In this document: positions 21,066-33,904 of the stretch, one piece after another
How positions within the stretch are numbered: the first letter of the stretch is position 1
How the letters are laid out: the number at the start of each line of letters is the position of its first letter
Assembly: GCF_032854445.1 (NCBI RefSeq)
Contig: NC_088295.1
Span: 84,550,644 to 84,614,643, forward strand
Source: Liolophura sinensis
Lineage: Eukaryota; Mollusca; Polyplacophora; Chitonida; Chitonidae
Direction: 5' to 3'
Length of the DNA stretch: 64,000 bases
Made by a program: the position numbers and the translations under genes
The notes under the pieces: model-generated
Seen by the model: the letters and a program-made list of their open reading frames with translations, nothing else
Told to the model about the DNA's origin: nothing
Database searches by the model: none

Positions 21066-24000
21066 ATGAAGGCCATACCTGCTGGAGAGGGTTGTTATGG
21101 TGACACGCGACCAACCAGACGACCAATCAGCTGGGACCAACCGAGACCCGAGCAGCAAACGTCTCCAACGAGAAACATCGGAAACATCCCGGTTTCATCG
21201 AGTTACACGAACGACTCATCACGTGCAGTATGGCAGAGGGCTATTCCGGCAGGGCTTGGGGACGTAACTCCTGCCCCATCGTCTCCCCGGCGGACACGCC
21301 CCACCCAACCCCAGGGAGAAGATAACCTTAACCAAAACCGAAATATCGCTTATGACATAGGTGATGACGTAAATGACGACGTGGGTCCCAGAGACTCAAT
21401 CCCATTCACTCCTCCGATGACCCCTCCCCTGTCTCCAACCTCCCATAACGCCCCCTATCACATAGTTCTCAAACGGACCAAGCTACCATCCCCTCACTCC
21501 CTCACTGGTAACCGACACTACATGGAAGAGGCACAGACACTCAGTGATCAGGCAGACCAATCACATGATTGTAAACTGACCAATCATGCGTCTAAAACGT
21601 TTCCGGAACCTCTCTTGTTGTGCAAATTTATCTGCAGAAAGCCCAGGTTGGCGTTTGGTAAGTAGGCCAACTTTTAGTCCAATCAAGACTCTCACAGGTT
21701 TTTTTTTTTCTGATTATACTATCATAATGTATACCAGCAAGGTCGTGACGTGATGGTCAGTTAAGTCTATCAGCTGGTATTCTTAATTACTAATTGTGAA
21801 CATGCAAGATCAATGTCCGAATTTTAATTACGGTAGCTAACGTATAAATATTAATTGCTTCCCCGAGAAAAATTATAAGTGTCATGTCTATATGCGTCGT
21901 ATTCGACATTCTTAAACAAATCGTTAATCTTAATGGACGTTCCATTTAAATAATCACAAAATCAATTTCCAAGACTGTTGTTGAAAACAGGCCTCCAAAT
22001 TATTTAACGAGTATACATGAAGTAAGGAATTCGGAAGGAGTCATATGTAAAGAGAAGTAGTCAATAGTTTCATGATGTGAGAAAGATGCAATGACCCTTC
22101 TAGGCATGCATATCAATGTAATGAGGTTGAAGCGTATCGGTCTACTTCGAACCAAATAGGGCTATTAATCTGGATTGCTGTGAATTCGTCACTTTGCCAT
22201 AGTCGCGTCTTATGGGACGCATTGTTACAAGCTTATCAACAGCATATGTCCCTAATCTGTTTGATTTTAGGGCTTGCTCTGACCGGTCATCTGCTGATTG
22301 CCTTCGTCTCTGCTCTGCTCTATGTTGTCGGGTATGACATACTCCCCACCAACTTCAACTCCATTCCATTGGACCTGCGAAAGAAAGAAGTCTTCCTCAA
22401 ACAAGAAGCTTGGTTGAATCGGGACCGGAGCCATGATTTGTATTTCCGGACGAGAGCAGGGCGTCACGTTACAGAGCGGTCCATTAAGTACGAAACTCTG
22501 AACACTTACATCATCTTCGAGCAGGAAGGGGGCAATATCTTCACCAAGGAAAACATGAAAGCAATACGTTCTCTAGAAGACGAATTTTATAAAGACGAGA
22601 ATTACCAATCAAACTTTTGCCTTTTAAACCATAGAAACATTTGCGAGCGTCCTTTGTCAATCATACGATTTTTCGACGGAACGTATGCTTCTCTACACCC
22701 GGTGTTTAACGATACTGAATTCGATCGAATCCCAGAGGTGTTATCAGCTGCTTATAGTAATCCGTATACAAAGCGCGTGTTGCAAGTGTTCTTGGGCAAA
22801 AACAGTCGGATTGACTTGCAGAACAGGGTCGTGGAATCTGAAATCACCCGACTGGTTTTATACTATGGTTATCCGTTATCAGGATTTAACTCCACAAGGG
22901 ACGACAGTAAGAAACAGTATGAGAAAGTAGAAAACTATTTAATCGACCGTTGGGCAGCTCGATGGAAAGACATATCTATGTCTGGATATAACGGCATGAG
23001 GTTTTTGTACATGAATCTCGCCGTGTTTTGGCATGAAGTGAATCTTCAGCTGTTCTATGACCTTTTGTTTATTGGCGGTAGTTTTGTTTTCATCTTTCTC
23101 TTTATGTGGTTCCAGACACGCTCAATATGGCTAACGTCCTGGGGTATGATGAGTACTGTGTTCAGTTTTATTGGTGGTAACCTGGTGTACAATGTTGTTC
23201 TTGACTTTAAGTACCTGGGAATCTTCCACGTCTTGTCCATGTTCATTATTCTCGGTATTGCCGCTGACGATGTTTTTATTTTCTGCGACACCTGGAAGTC
23301 ACTGTGCAAGGAACCATTCCCAAGCGTGGCTCACCGTCTGTCGGAATGCTACAGGCGAGCTGCTAGAACGATGTTTGTCACGTCTTTCACCACAGCCGCA
23401 GCTTTCTTCATCAATTCCTTCTCTCCAATCCTGGCCATTTCCTCATTCGGAACCTTCTCGGGGATCACCGTATTGATGAACTATCTCTCTGTTATTTTGT
23501 TCTTCCCTACGGTCCTCGCCATGTGGCATCTAAATTGGGAGAGCGAACCCCTATGTGGATACCAATGTTCAACGGCTGAAGCGGACATGTACCCGGGCCT
23601 ACCTGACACTGAGGCAATGACCAGTGGCAAGCAAAAAGACTCTCTTAAAGAGGACAGAAGTATTAACGCTCGAATTATGCGGTTTTTGTCTGGCCCATAT
23701 TTCAGATTTTTGATGAACAATGTCGTTAGAGGGACAACATTGGTTGTGTTCACAGCTCTTATCGCCGTGTTCATCTACTTCTCCACTACCCTAACCCCAG
23801 ATGATCGGAGACCCAGGGTCATGAAACCCACCCACCATTTTGAGAGGTTTGACGACAGAACCCTAAATTCATTCCAGCCCAGCGGCCAGGACGACATCAC
23901 CAAAGTGTTCATCGTGTGGGGTCTGAAGCCGCAGAACCGATCCTCCTGTCACCCTCGCCGCTTTGCAGACTGTGTTGGTTCTACTGTATGGGACGACAGC

Positions 24001-27000
24001 TTTGACCTGAACCCACCGCCTGCTCAAGATGCCCTGATGGTGAGTCGACCTTTCATCGATCCATAGTGAAGTTAATTAGCGGTTGATTACCGTCTGATCA
24101 AGACATTTTTTGCTTTATGTCTGACACTCTGACACAACGGAATCCACGAATGTATCAGCTTACCAGTACATCGATTTTGCTAACATTCGGAAGTAGTTTT
24201 AAGAAAGGCTCATACTTCCTGGTATACAGATGTCAGAATGGCAAGTCCGCAGTGACAACTGTTCTACCATTGTTAGGGCCATCATTAAACATATGCTTGT
24301 TGGGAGTATCTTTCCTAAAAGAAAGGATTACCCAAAAGTGGCAGGTTACCCAAACAAATTTCTTTAAAGAATAGTCTATAGTTGTCAAAATTTTTGTAGA
24401 GTAGCAAAACCCTGAAATGGGTTATAAAAGCAATTTTATTAAATATATGCACAAATTGTTTCACTTTTGCGATGTCGGTAAGCTCTGCGATAGGAAACAA
24501 CCTGTTGAGCCCATTGAAAAACCGTCACATCACGTCTGGTATACTTAGTAGCTTTCCAAACATAATGACATATATTCGAACGAGAAGCATGGTTTAAACT
24601 GGCGACCGAATTAGTTCTGAATTAATTCACGATTAGTTAACGCTGACCACTGCACGTTTATTTACTGCACCGTGCATACAGTCCATATGCGGGATGATCA
24701 ACAAAGGTTTACCGGTTATACGACATATTATTTCAGGGGACTACATCGTGCCGGGTTGACACGTTTCTCATGCAAAAATGTTCAGACTTGTATCCTAATA
24801 TCCACACCCACATGGGAAGCTCCTTGTCTGGTTTTCAGTCCCCATGCATATTTGATGGCTGTTTTGTCCTGGACTAATGCTCGATGCTTCAATTTTCATT
24901 ATATTACATTCCATATCTCTTAGATTGGCTTAATTATTCATTCCGCCTGGTACAGGCCTGGGGTCGCTTCATCTGACATTATATAGGCTATTAGTTGGCT
25001 GATAAAAGCGGTAAAATATGTGAATGGTTGGTTCTGTGAGGTTAATATTCAGCTCAAGGAGACCACGTGTAAGAATTCATTGAACTTCATGGCGAGATAA
25101 ACTTATTTTAACTTAACTCTACAGTAAATAATCTAACAATATGCCGTGAACAGAGATGCCACGAATGAACATCCACCGGCACTCTATTTCATGCCTGTCT
25201 TAATGTGCCCATTTTTCAGAATTTTTGTAACAAATTATCGAGTTTCTCAACTGAAGACACAGACTATTACCGAATAAGGCGAGATCTTACCACAAACCAA
25301 CCAGAAGTGAAATGTTTCCTCACGAGCATGAATGACTTTTTTAAGGTGAGTTACGTTCTGATTTGTATGCTATGCACAAGCCTACGAGCTATGGTTTACT
25401 ACAATAACGCATGATAAGGGTCCAAAAATTGTGGGCAGAATTGGATGAATTTAATGGTTTCGATCACCATGATTGTCTGAAGGTACATCAATCTCTTTTA
25501 TACGACATCATTTATGTTATGTTGAGCTAAATTTTATGTCTTGCTTTGATCACACAAGAAGGACTAACATGATATCCGGCTTATTTTATAGGTGGAAGAG
25601 GACAGCATTCTGCCCAATGGTACAAAAATTTACGGTGACATTGATCTTCAGTTGCCAACAACAGAACTGAAGATGAGGCGGTTTCTCCGAGCTAACCGGA
25701 AACTCTTCAGCCAGAAAAGCTTCCATCGGACGTTTTATCGGTATTTTGAGGTGAGATTCCTGAACACGACTTGTGTTATACCACTCTGACTCAGAACCCA
25801 TACCCGATACCTGTGTCAGCAGGTACAGTTGACGAACCTGACGAGTCTTCTATGAATATAGAGGAATCCTTACTAGAAGAAAGCTTTTTTTTTTAGCTCT
25901 GGAAATAATGTGTTGGGTTACTATTCCTTGGGTTGTGGACAAAGCTGGTGTAAGGATTCTCCGATTGTTTAATGCACTTCCATGGATGAAGCTGTAAACA
26001 TATGCTGACTGTAAAGCGCCAAGTTCTTGTACAAGGGACTAAGTTTAAGAGGAAGTGTGTTATAATTATGATACTCAACATGAGCGCGGCTGTGTTATAT
26101 CTTTCATGTGACACGCCTTCTAAACTGCTGCTAGGTTTGTGTAATCCACAATTTTCATATGAATAAGCGTAGGACAAAGATTAAATATGCTGTTACTGCT
26201 GACTAAAACCATTGTTTAAGGTAATACGTTATATAGCTGGTCTCATATCTTACATTTCTGCCTGGAGTATCGCTCTTCCTCTCCAGTTATTCCATAGACC
26301 TGGAACGGTGTGTTTCAACTATCTGCCAGCGTACACAATAGAACTGCCAAAGACAAGATATTGATCACACAATCGTTATGGAACTAAATGGATTTAACCT
26401 CTTGTAATGTCTGCTTTACTAAATACGCGACCTTGTCGGTCACTTGTGTCCTGCACTGTCGTTGCTGATTTACTCTTTTTGCGAGAGAAATAAAGTCGTT
26501 TGTTATATTGTTCAGTGTATGTACCAAACCACTCATACAGCATAGATACTGATCTAGGCTAAAATAGCATATAAAGGCGGCGGATTGCCAGGGAAGGCTT
26601 ACACATTCATGCCGAAAAGGTCTGGTAAATGAATCTATGGAGACAGCCTTGAGCAAATAGAACTGGGGAAGGGCAGGAGGAAAGGGGGGGGGGGGAGGGT
26701 TCGCGTGATTGATGACATGCACTTAACGGCGTTCCTTTTGAATATATTTTCTCTCGCAATGGACCAGTCTGAAGTGTTTTTTTACATTTAATGCCCTACA
26801 AAAGGACAGTAGCCTAAATTTGCCTCCTTCTTATGGGAAATTGTGGTCCCTTAGAATCTTTGATAGACGATCATTCACAAGGTTAAAGAAAGTTAATTAA
26901 GGTTGGCTAACACGGTTGTGTTTAAAATAACTTAATATTCCTTTGTGAGTTTAACGCAGTAGATAACGGCCAAATAATATCGATCTTACTTCCGGGAGGG

Positions 27001-30000
27001 AAAGGTGTTTTTGATGTGGGGACTGCCTTGATATGTTTTTTTTATATTTTGATACCTTTTGTATGGTCATTTGTGTTATAGACGGCTTATTCTTATTGGA
27101 TATCCAACCGATTTAGCGGATTCCCAACGTTTGAAACTCAGAAGTTTAGCCGGTGGATTGGTGAGGCTTTCGACCCACGTGATTCACACAATGTCAAAGG
27201 TCAAACAGGTTTGTAATTGGCCTACAATTATGTCATCCACTTGTTTTCCAATAATGACAGCATTATTTGCATCTTAATGTTTTAGTAGACCATGTTCCTC
27301 TGTAGTTATTATAACCGAGTTATATAACGGGAGCACAACTGTACATGCTGGTAAAACCGGAGACTGACTGGCCTGTAAGTAGAGGTGATCATTAGATGTC
27401 AACATGGCTTGCATAATGTCGGCACAAGTGAGAAAAGAGGCCCACGTGTATTTTCAGTCGAAAGCAGTGGCTGGGAAAATTATGAGGGAGAAAAGTTTTT
27501 AATAAGGTCTCTATATTGGATATGTGCCTTGTACAAAACTTTGGTGATTTAAGCCTACAGAGTGACTTCGCGTTGTGTGCCTCATCACGGTGCTAAATCT
27601 CAAACTATATAAAACGGTCGTTCATAGTTCTGTTAAATGACTCACTGTTTTGCGTCGGCTTGTACAGGCGCTTTCCTCGAGATCCCCTGATAGTTACCAT
27701 TTACCGGATTTACTGATCACGTCATCTGATGAACATTTCTTCTCGGATACGTTATTAAGAGAACTGATCTCATCCCTATATAAAGATGTTCTTATTTACA
27801 ATGATATCATCCCTTCTTGACTCTCTCTTTGGTTAATACTTGATCTCCAAAGACCCTCGTTCTCTGCTTTTCCGCAGGAGTTCTCTACGGCACCCGATTG
27901 AAGTACGCCGCTGTGGCCGTCAACCTCTCTTTGACTGCTGGCGCCACCTACTACCGGGAAGGCCTGGACATATATAATCGCTGGGAGAAACTGATTATTC
28001 ATGAGGTACCACAACTCGTAGAATACAACGTAGCGTACTTTTATTTGGAACTTTACCCGAAATTAAAACTCAAAGATGGTTTCTACGAGTTGAAAAATGT
28101 TTAGATTAAATTTTTAGTCGCTGAGTTATTCATTAGTATTCATTTCCTATTTGTTTACGTAGGGAACAACGTAGTTGTTGTAATTAACAATTAGGCCTAC
28201 AGTGTAATGTAATTTATACGAAGGATATTTTGTTGAAATTAAGGGTAAGCACTGAGTATTGTCGGTTTTTGATCTAACGCTACACTTGAGATTTATCCTC
28301 TCCCATCACCCGTGGAAAGGTACGCAGCAGCCTTCGGATTTTCTCCGACAGTGATGTCGGTCGTGAAATATTCTTGAGTACAGCGTAAAACTCCAATCAA
28401 ATAAATAAATATTTATGTTTTGCGTAAAACTGATAAGTGGAAGAGGTTTCTATTGTATTGCCTTTATGTTAGCGCATGTTAAACGTATATTGTATGAATT
28501 AACCCCAAGACCTGTCCTGGATTACAGGTGAGCCAGATGCCACCGTCCCTTCGCGGGGCCTTTCAGACCACACCTCTCACTTGGCACTGGTTTCACATCC
28601 AGGATAAGTGGAAGAGGTTTCTATTGTATTGCCTTTATGTTAGCGCATGTTAAACGTATATTGTATGAATTAACCCCAAGACCTGTCCTGGATTACAGGT
28701 GAGCCAGATGCCACCGTCCCTTCGCGGGGCCTTTCAGACCACACCTCTCACTTGGCACTGGTTTCACATCCAGGAGGCCCTGGTGGAGCAGGGAGGCATC
28801 AGCGTCATCGCCGGGGTCACCGTCGCTTGGCTCGTGCTAGTCGTGAGTTCCGGCAATTTCATTGTGGGATCCATGGCAACCCTGGCCATCGCCGGAATAA
28901 CGGTGTGTGTGATTGGTTGCATTCCTCTAGCAGGCTGGAAGCTTGGGGTGAGTTACTTTCCTTACTTTTCCGTTATTTTTCTTACTTTTCTTATTTCTAA
29001 GTTAACTGCTGAACAGCAAAGATAAGGCAAAGCTAGAGTGTGAGATCATATTTAATGCTTCTCCAGGTAATATTTTAAAGAGCCTGTAAAAATTGTTGTC
29101 CCTGTTTTCGATAGTGGTCATTTTTTATTTAACCTCATATATGAGATCTGTTTCATTCTTCTGGGTTTAGCTTACTGAATACAAGTCTGAACTCTAGGTA
29201 TTTGACTCCTGTGCCATGGTATGCTTGAGTCGGGTGCATTCAGATTAAAACTAGGCTGATGTCCACCATCTGTGGGAGTTTAGCGTTAATTAATCTTTTA
29301 GTAATGAACATAAATTGCTTATTTCAATTCTTGTGAGAAAAGAAAATACTCTTAATCACCGTAATTCTTCTAATTTTAAGACCAATATTAAAGTAGAGCG
29401 GAAAGGAAAATAATTATTCTCTGTCATCTTTTTTTTCCCGACAAGTGAAAATATGCATAAGACGTCCATTAGCTGGACTGACCATGTGAGGAAAGAGAAA
29501 CTATGTATTCCTGTTACCATTACAGATATATTTGGCTAAAAGGAGCAGATCAGATGCTCCCAAAATTAGTAGTGTTTCAGTAATTCGAGGAAAATCAGAC
29601 GAACTGAACCTAGCACCGTAGCCGCATGCATGATTTATGGCTATGCGCTGTGTATTGTTCATATACAGAACAGGTGGATAATCAGTTGATTACTCCAGCA
29701 CTAAACGAAGACTTTTATTTGGCACACAGCTTTTAGACAGCACAAGTGAAACGTCTATTCTGAATTCAGTGATTCAGAGTGGTAAATATTGAAGCGAAGC
29801 TAAAAGTTTGGCCAACCCGATCACAGGCTAATGTGCCCCTGGCCTTGTGGTTTAACTCGACAGTAGTGTTCCAGATGTAATTGTAAAATGTAACTCTCTT
29901 ACTTGAACAGAACTCATGGTGTGTAGTGTTGTCTGAAGGACTCGTCAATGTACAAATTAAATCAATCATTTCTATACATTTATCTTTTTGTGTAAACCTC

Positions 30001-30614
30001 AGGTTTTATTTATAGACTATCCCAAAAGCATCAGAATTTTTTCTTTGCTTGAAGGCGCAGAAATGTGTCGTTGTAAAATAACTTAAGGCTTGTATGCAGC
30101 ATTGCAAACGGTAATTTGTATCTATTCTCAGGTGCTCGAAGCAATGAACATGACCCTGGTGGTAGGGCTAGCCATCGACTACGTGGTCCATCTGGGTGTG
30201 GCCTATAGCCACGCCCCTTTCACTGATCGACAGAGAAGAGTTCAGCACGCACTGCACGAGCTGGGTCTATCCGTATTGTGTGGCGCCGTTACAACAATGG
30301 GTTCCGGATTGTTCATGATGTTTGCACAAATCCTGTTTTTCACACAGTTTGGTATTTTCATATTTGCGACGATAGGGTTTTCAATATTGTTTGCTCTCAC
30401 TTTTTTCGTCGTTTTACTGTCCCTTATCGGACCACAGGGAGATACTGGCTCAACTCGGCCGTTGCTGCAATCCTTGTGGTTCTACTGTGTGGGCAGACGC
30501 CGGGAGGATGTGGACTGCGCAGTGTGTGATGGAAAAGGATTCGTGCGTCCCGAGAGCCTGACCAATCATGTCACAGGAGATGTGTTCGGGTCTATCCGGA
30601 GCACGGCCTGTTAA
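21066..30614 (+). CDS. Dispatched-like RND transporter, paralogue 2 (8 coding exons, 1210 aa)
   Basis: Coding exons: 21066-21657, 22271-24039, 25220-25345, 25592-25750, 27082-27208, 27878-28005, 28699-28947, 30132-30614, total 3633 nt. The start is the first ATG after an in-frame TAG at 21039. The protein repeats paralogue 1 domain for domain, with a longer Pro/Ser/Thr-rich cytosolic N-terminus (about 197 aa). TM1 is near 199-222. The ectodomain has FFDGTY and IPEVL. The SSD starts near 460, with G526-I-A-A-D530-D531 and Asp537, then TSFTTAAAFF. TM10 has GLAIDY (D1066). The C-tail has CxxCxGxG (C1179-G1186). Exon 1 ends in both paralogues with a KPxxxFG block just before TM1. Exon 7 has a decoy duplicate of its acceptor region upstream (171-bp duplication); only the second copy reads through. 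It lies about 7.2 kb downstream of paralogue 1, so a tandem duplication origin is clear, but sequence divergence indicates it is old. Confidence 0.88.
24457..24512 (-). mobile_element. Diverged SINE tail fragment (intron 2, Dispatched-like gene 2)
   Basis: TTTCACTTTTGCGATGTCGG followed by GATAGGAAACAACC resembles the family A/C tail. Weak. Confidence 0.3.
25751..27081 (+). other. Intron 4 of Dispatched-like gene 2
   Basis: Donor GTGAGA at 25751, acceptor TTATAG before 27082. I see a poly-G run near 26685 but no gene or recognised repeat. Confidence 0.7.
28305..28412 (+). mobile_element. SINE family A, 5'-truncated (intron 6, Dispatched-like gene 2)
   Basis: Ends TATTCTTGAGTACAGCG and AAATAAATAAAT; the upstream portion is diverged. 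It lies 20 bp before the 171-bp tandem duplication. Confidence 0.6.
28432..28773 (+). repeat. Perfect 171-bp tandem duplication across the exon 7 acceptor
   Basis: Copy 1 (28432-28602) and copy 2 (28603-28773) are identical by eye over 171 bp. Each contains the intron end (CTGGATTACAG) and the first 75 nt of exon 7, through CATCCAG. Only copy 2 is continuous with the rest of exon 7. Reading from the copy 1 acceptor runs into DKWKRF and a stop shortly after. Confidence 0.95.
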
Positions 30615-30763
30615 TGGTAGTGCAGTCCGCTACGAGTCCGCTATTTATTGACCCTATTCTGTTTGATACATGACTTTTCTATTATATTGTCTTTGTCGAT
30701 CGTTTCCAGAACGACCTATATACCTGTGCAAAGTCTTGTGATATTGGCTTCGCTTATTACAAT

Positions 30764-30910
30764 AGATCTCCGGCCGTAAGTGGGAAGGTCTGTCAGCATC
30801 CTGTGGATGGCCATGGGTTTCCTCCCACCATAATGCTGGCCGCCGTGGTATAAGTGAAATATTCTTGAGTACGGCGTAAAATACCAATCAAATAAATAAA
30901 TCAAATAAAT
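30764..30910 (+). mobile_element. SINE family A, 5'-truncated, just 3' of Dispatched-like gene 2
   Basis: CGGCCGTAAGTGGGAAGG, ATAATGCTGGCCGCCG and TTCTTGAGTACGGCGTAAAA, ending in AATAAATAAATCAAATAAAT. Starts 150 bp after the stop codon. Confidence 0.8.
30891..30900 (+). terminator. Possible SINE-donated poly(A) signal of Dispatched-like gene 2
   Basis: Overlapping AATAAA hexamers (30891, 30895) occur in the 3' tail of a + strand SINE about 280 nt after the stop at 30612-30614. I saw no earlier canonical hexamer between the stop and this point. Confidence 0.35.
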
Positions 30911-31887
30911 ATTACAATAGATTAACCTGGTTATTAGTACGTTTTACATTTGCTGTATTCGGAACGTTTGCATGATCTCGATAAGTAGTTTGAAAGAGGA
31001 CTATGATTTAGGTTCAGACCGAGGGAGTGAGAGGTGCGGATTCACATACTGTGTTAATGGGATATACAGTGTGTCTTTTGAGTGCCAGTTTGCTAATGTT
31101 GGTGATTAAGGAATTATCAGTAAGAAATGTGTATACCTTAGACACTTATGTGCGTACTAATATGAAAGATTGATATTTCTGGAGAGAAACTGAGGACTGA
31201 ATGGACAAAAAGACTTTTGATAGGTTTTTGCCTGTCGCTAGTCATAAGCTACACAGTTATTAGGAAGATTTTGGGCCGAGTCATTGGCCTTATTTTCTGT
31301 ATTATGGATACATTTTTAAGGATATGTCTTTAATTTTTGGTGTTTCTGTTTGAGTGTGTATTTTTTTAATCAAATGACGCCAGCTAAACACTATATGTTG
31401 AGTAAATGCGGGTTTGTTGTAAACCGTCACCTATTATTGTTAGTGGTATTTCAGACATTAAAACACACGACAATGCCACAAAAGCACGTGACAATGCAAA
31501 GTATCTGTTTATGCGCCGTATTGGGCGGTTTATTGGCTGTTTGTACATTTTAGATATAGATCTATTTGACAATTCTCGTTGTATACGTTTTTATTTAAGC
31601 CTATATTTCGTCTGCGAGGCAGAGATTAACGAAACAAAAAAAATGTGCGTTTTTTTCTCGTTGTGTTTATTAACACTTCATTGCTTAAGGCTGCAATCTG
31701 AGAACGGACATGTTTTTTGAATTAAGAAACTGTTCTCACGTTCAATGAAGATCACAAATTGTTAGGTTATGTAGCCAATGCTGTATACTCATCGCTTTGT
31801 GTCGCATTGTGCGGTCGCAAGCAGAAGTTTGTAACGTTTTTCATCAGGTGGTTCTGCCAGTAAAAAATCATTTGAAACAACCAGTTG

Positions 31888-31992
31888 TTTTTATTTATTT
31901 ATTTATTTGATTGGTGTTTTACGCCATACTCAAGAATATTTCACCTAGACGACGGCGGCCAGCATTGTGGTGGGAAGAAACCCACGACTCCA
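31888..31992 (-). mobile_element. SINE family A tail copy
   Basis: Four ATTT units, then TGATTGGTGTTTTACGCCAT and GACGGCGGCCAGCATTGTGG. Confidence 0.75.
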
Positions 31993-32395
31993 CTCGTTCT
32001 AGATCACGTGGTTTGCTAACTACATCACAAATGCTGCCCAGTATTTTCCAAAATTTAGAATACAAAGCGGCCTGTTCTAATTTTTAAAAGATATGTGAGT
32101 TAGATTCTGAGGCGAAGGGGACAAAACGGATTTATCTGTGTCAAGAGCCTTGGCAGCCATATAGGATTAGGTTGTACTTACATATATGTAACATATTCTT
32201 CTCCAAAATCCACTGAAATTTAAAATATGACCAGTTCAAGATAAGGCGCAGAAAGTATGTTGGGAATGAATTTTGTCAATATTCAATTTAATTGAATGCG
32301 GGCCAATAAAATTGTGATGAAATATGTAAAGATGAAAATTAAAATATTTGGACGAGAACAAATTATCCAATCTTGCTTGATGTAAGGATTACCAG

Positions 32396-32613
32396 TATTT
32401 ATTTATTTATTTGATTAGTGTTTTACGCCGTACTCAAGAATATTTCACTCATACGACGGCGGCCAGCATTATGGTGGGTGGAAACCGGGCTGAGCCGGCC
32501 GGAGAGGAAGCCAGCATGAGCTGGACTTGAACTCACAGCGACCCCATTGGTGAGAGGCTACTGGGTCATTACGCTGCGCTAGCGCGCTAACCGACTGAGC
32601 CACGGAGGCCCCC
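32396..32613 (-). mobile_element. SINE family A with complete 5' head
   Basis: The + strand end reads AGCGCGCTAACCGACTGAGC and CACGGAGGCCCCC. Reversed, this is GGCTCAGTCGGTTAGCGCG, a clear tRNA A box. The B box (GAGTTCAAGTCC reversed) is near 32530. The middle body is internally shortened. Confidence 0.85.
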
Positions 32614-33444
32614 AGATTACCAGTATATAAGATACATTGATGTGTTGCGCATTGGGTGAATAGTAGAATCCCAAATTCCTCGTCAAGTTAAGCAGGAAGC
32701 AAAACCCCAAGCAAACATACATTAACGGCCTACATACTAAAGCTGTCCATATTCGCCAAAGTAGACTAATGCCCCTGAAGGCCAAGTACAGTTGGACAGG
32801 GACAAAACGAAGAATGCAAATAAGTCATTTATCGCCGGAACCTTGGCATCGCTACTTGTATCTATATTCTACATTTCTGTGTTGTATATGTGATCGGTGT
32901 TCGAAACTGTACTAAATTAAGTATTTTGTCGTGCAAAATCATCGCCCTTCGCATGGTATCCGGCAAACCTCTTTGAAATGTGCATTGATGAAGTATTTTA
33001 CATTAAATCTAAAAAAATATACCTCTTTATTTTTGTGATCTTGCATGATCTACATATTACAGCACAAAGTACGCACACTGATAAAATGGTATGCGCGACC
33101 ATGTTATAAATTTTAACTAATCAGGTGTTAGCTATTACTATAACTCAAGAATTTAGCTTTTTCCGTTTACGCCCCACGAACCTGGTTTCCCTTTCAGTTA
33201 TATGTACGTGGTGTACGAGTGAGTCAACATCTTGTTTCCGGATTCTCTAGCTAACATGATGTATCCTATGACCTCGTAAGGACTGATGATCTAAAGTGAA
33301 TATCGTCTTATCTTCATTTTATTCTGACAAAAATTAGATTCATAAATTTTTTATAATTTAGGCCACGGTGAATTTTGGATGAATTTAACATATTTGATTC
33401 ACTCAGTATGTTCTTAACATAAAGCATGCTAGCCGTCTTTTTTT

Positions 33445-33480
33445 TTGTTTGTTTGTTTGTTTGTTTGTTTGTTTGTTTTT
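33445..33480. repeat. (TTTG)n microsatellite
   Basis: About nine tetranucleotide units within a T-rich run. Confidence 0.9.
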
Positions 33481-33904
33481 TTTGTTTCTTTTTTTTTTGC
33501 ACCATCCAGCCCTTATCCATTAAACCCACAGGCCTATATGTACATCTAGTTGTCACAGACTGCATAATTGCTGTTACTGAAAGACAGATATAGTAAAAAC
33601 TAATTTAAAGTGAGTGTACGATGTGAGTTGCATCATTCTACTGGATAAAAAAAGGTTTTATATCAGACAATGCAATATCCACCGGGCGCTTACTTAATGA
33701 GGAAACTGGAAATCAATGGTGGGGCTCAATGCGTTCAAACTAACAGCGTTAGCCTGCTGTTTCTGCTGGTTAAAATCGATGGATCCCCTTTGCCGTCGCA
33801 GAGTTTTCTCCCCTTACCCTAACTCTTTGCCAAAGACCACTGGGGGCATCTTACTATGGGAGAAAATCGACAAAAGGAGCCTCTGGCCCATCTACACATA
33901 TTGT

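Noticed and set aside
22180-22270. ATG at 22180 as the start of Dispatched-like gene 2
   Set aside because: TTGATTTTAG before 22271 is a 3' splice site at the same position and phase as in paralogue 1, so the upstream part of that ORF is intron.
28528-28602. First copy of the exon 7 start of Dispatched-like gene 2 as a genuine coding exon
   Set aside because: Reading on from its acceptor gives HIQDKWKRF and soon a stop, and no GT donor follows CATCCAG (it is followed by GATAAG).
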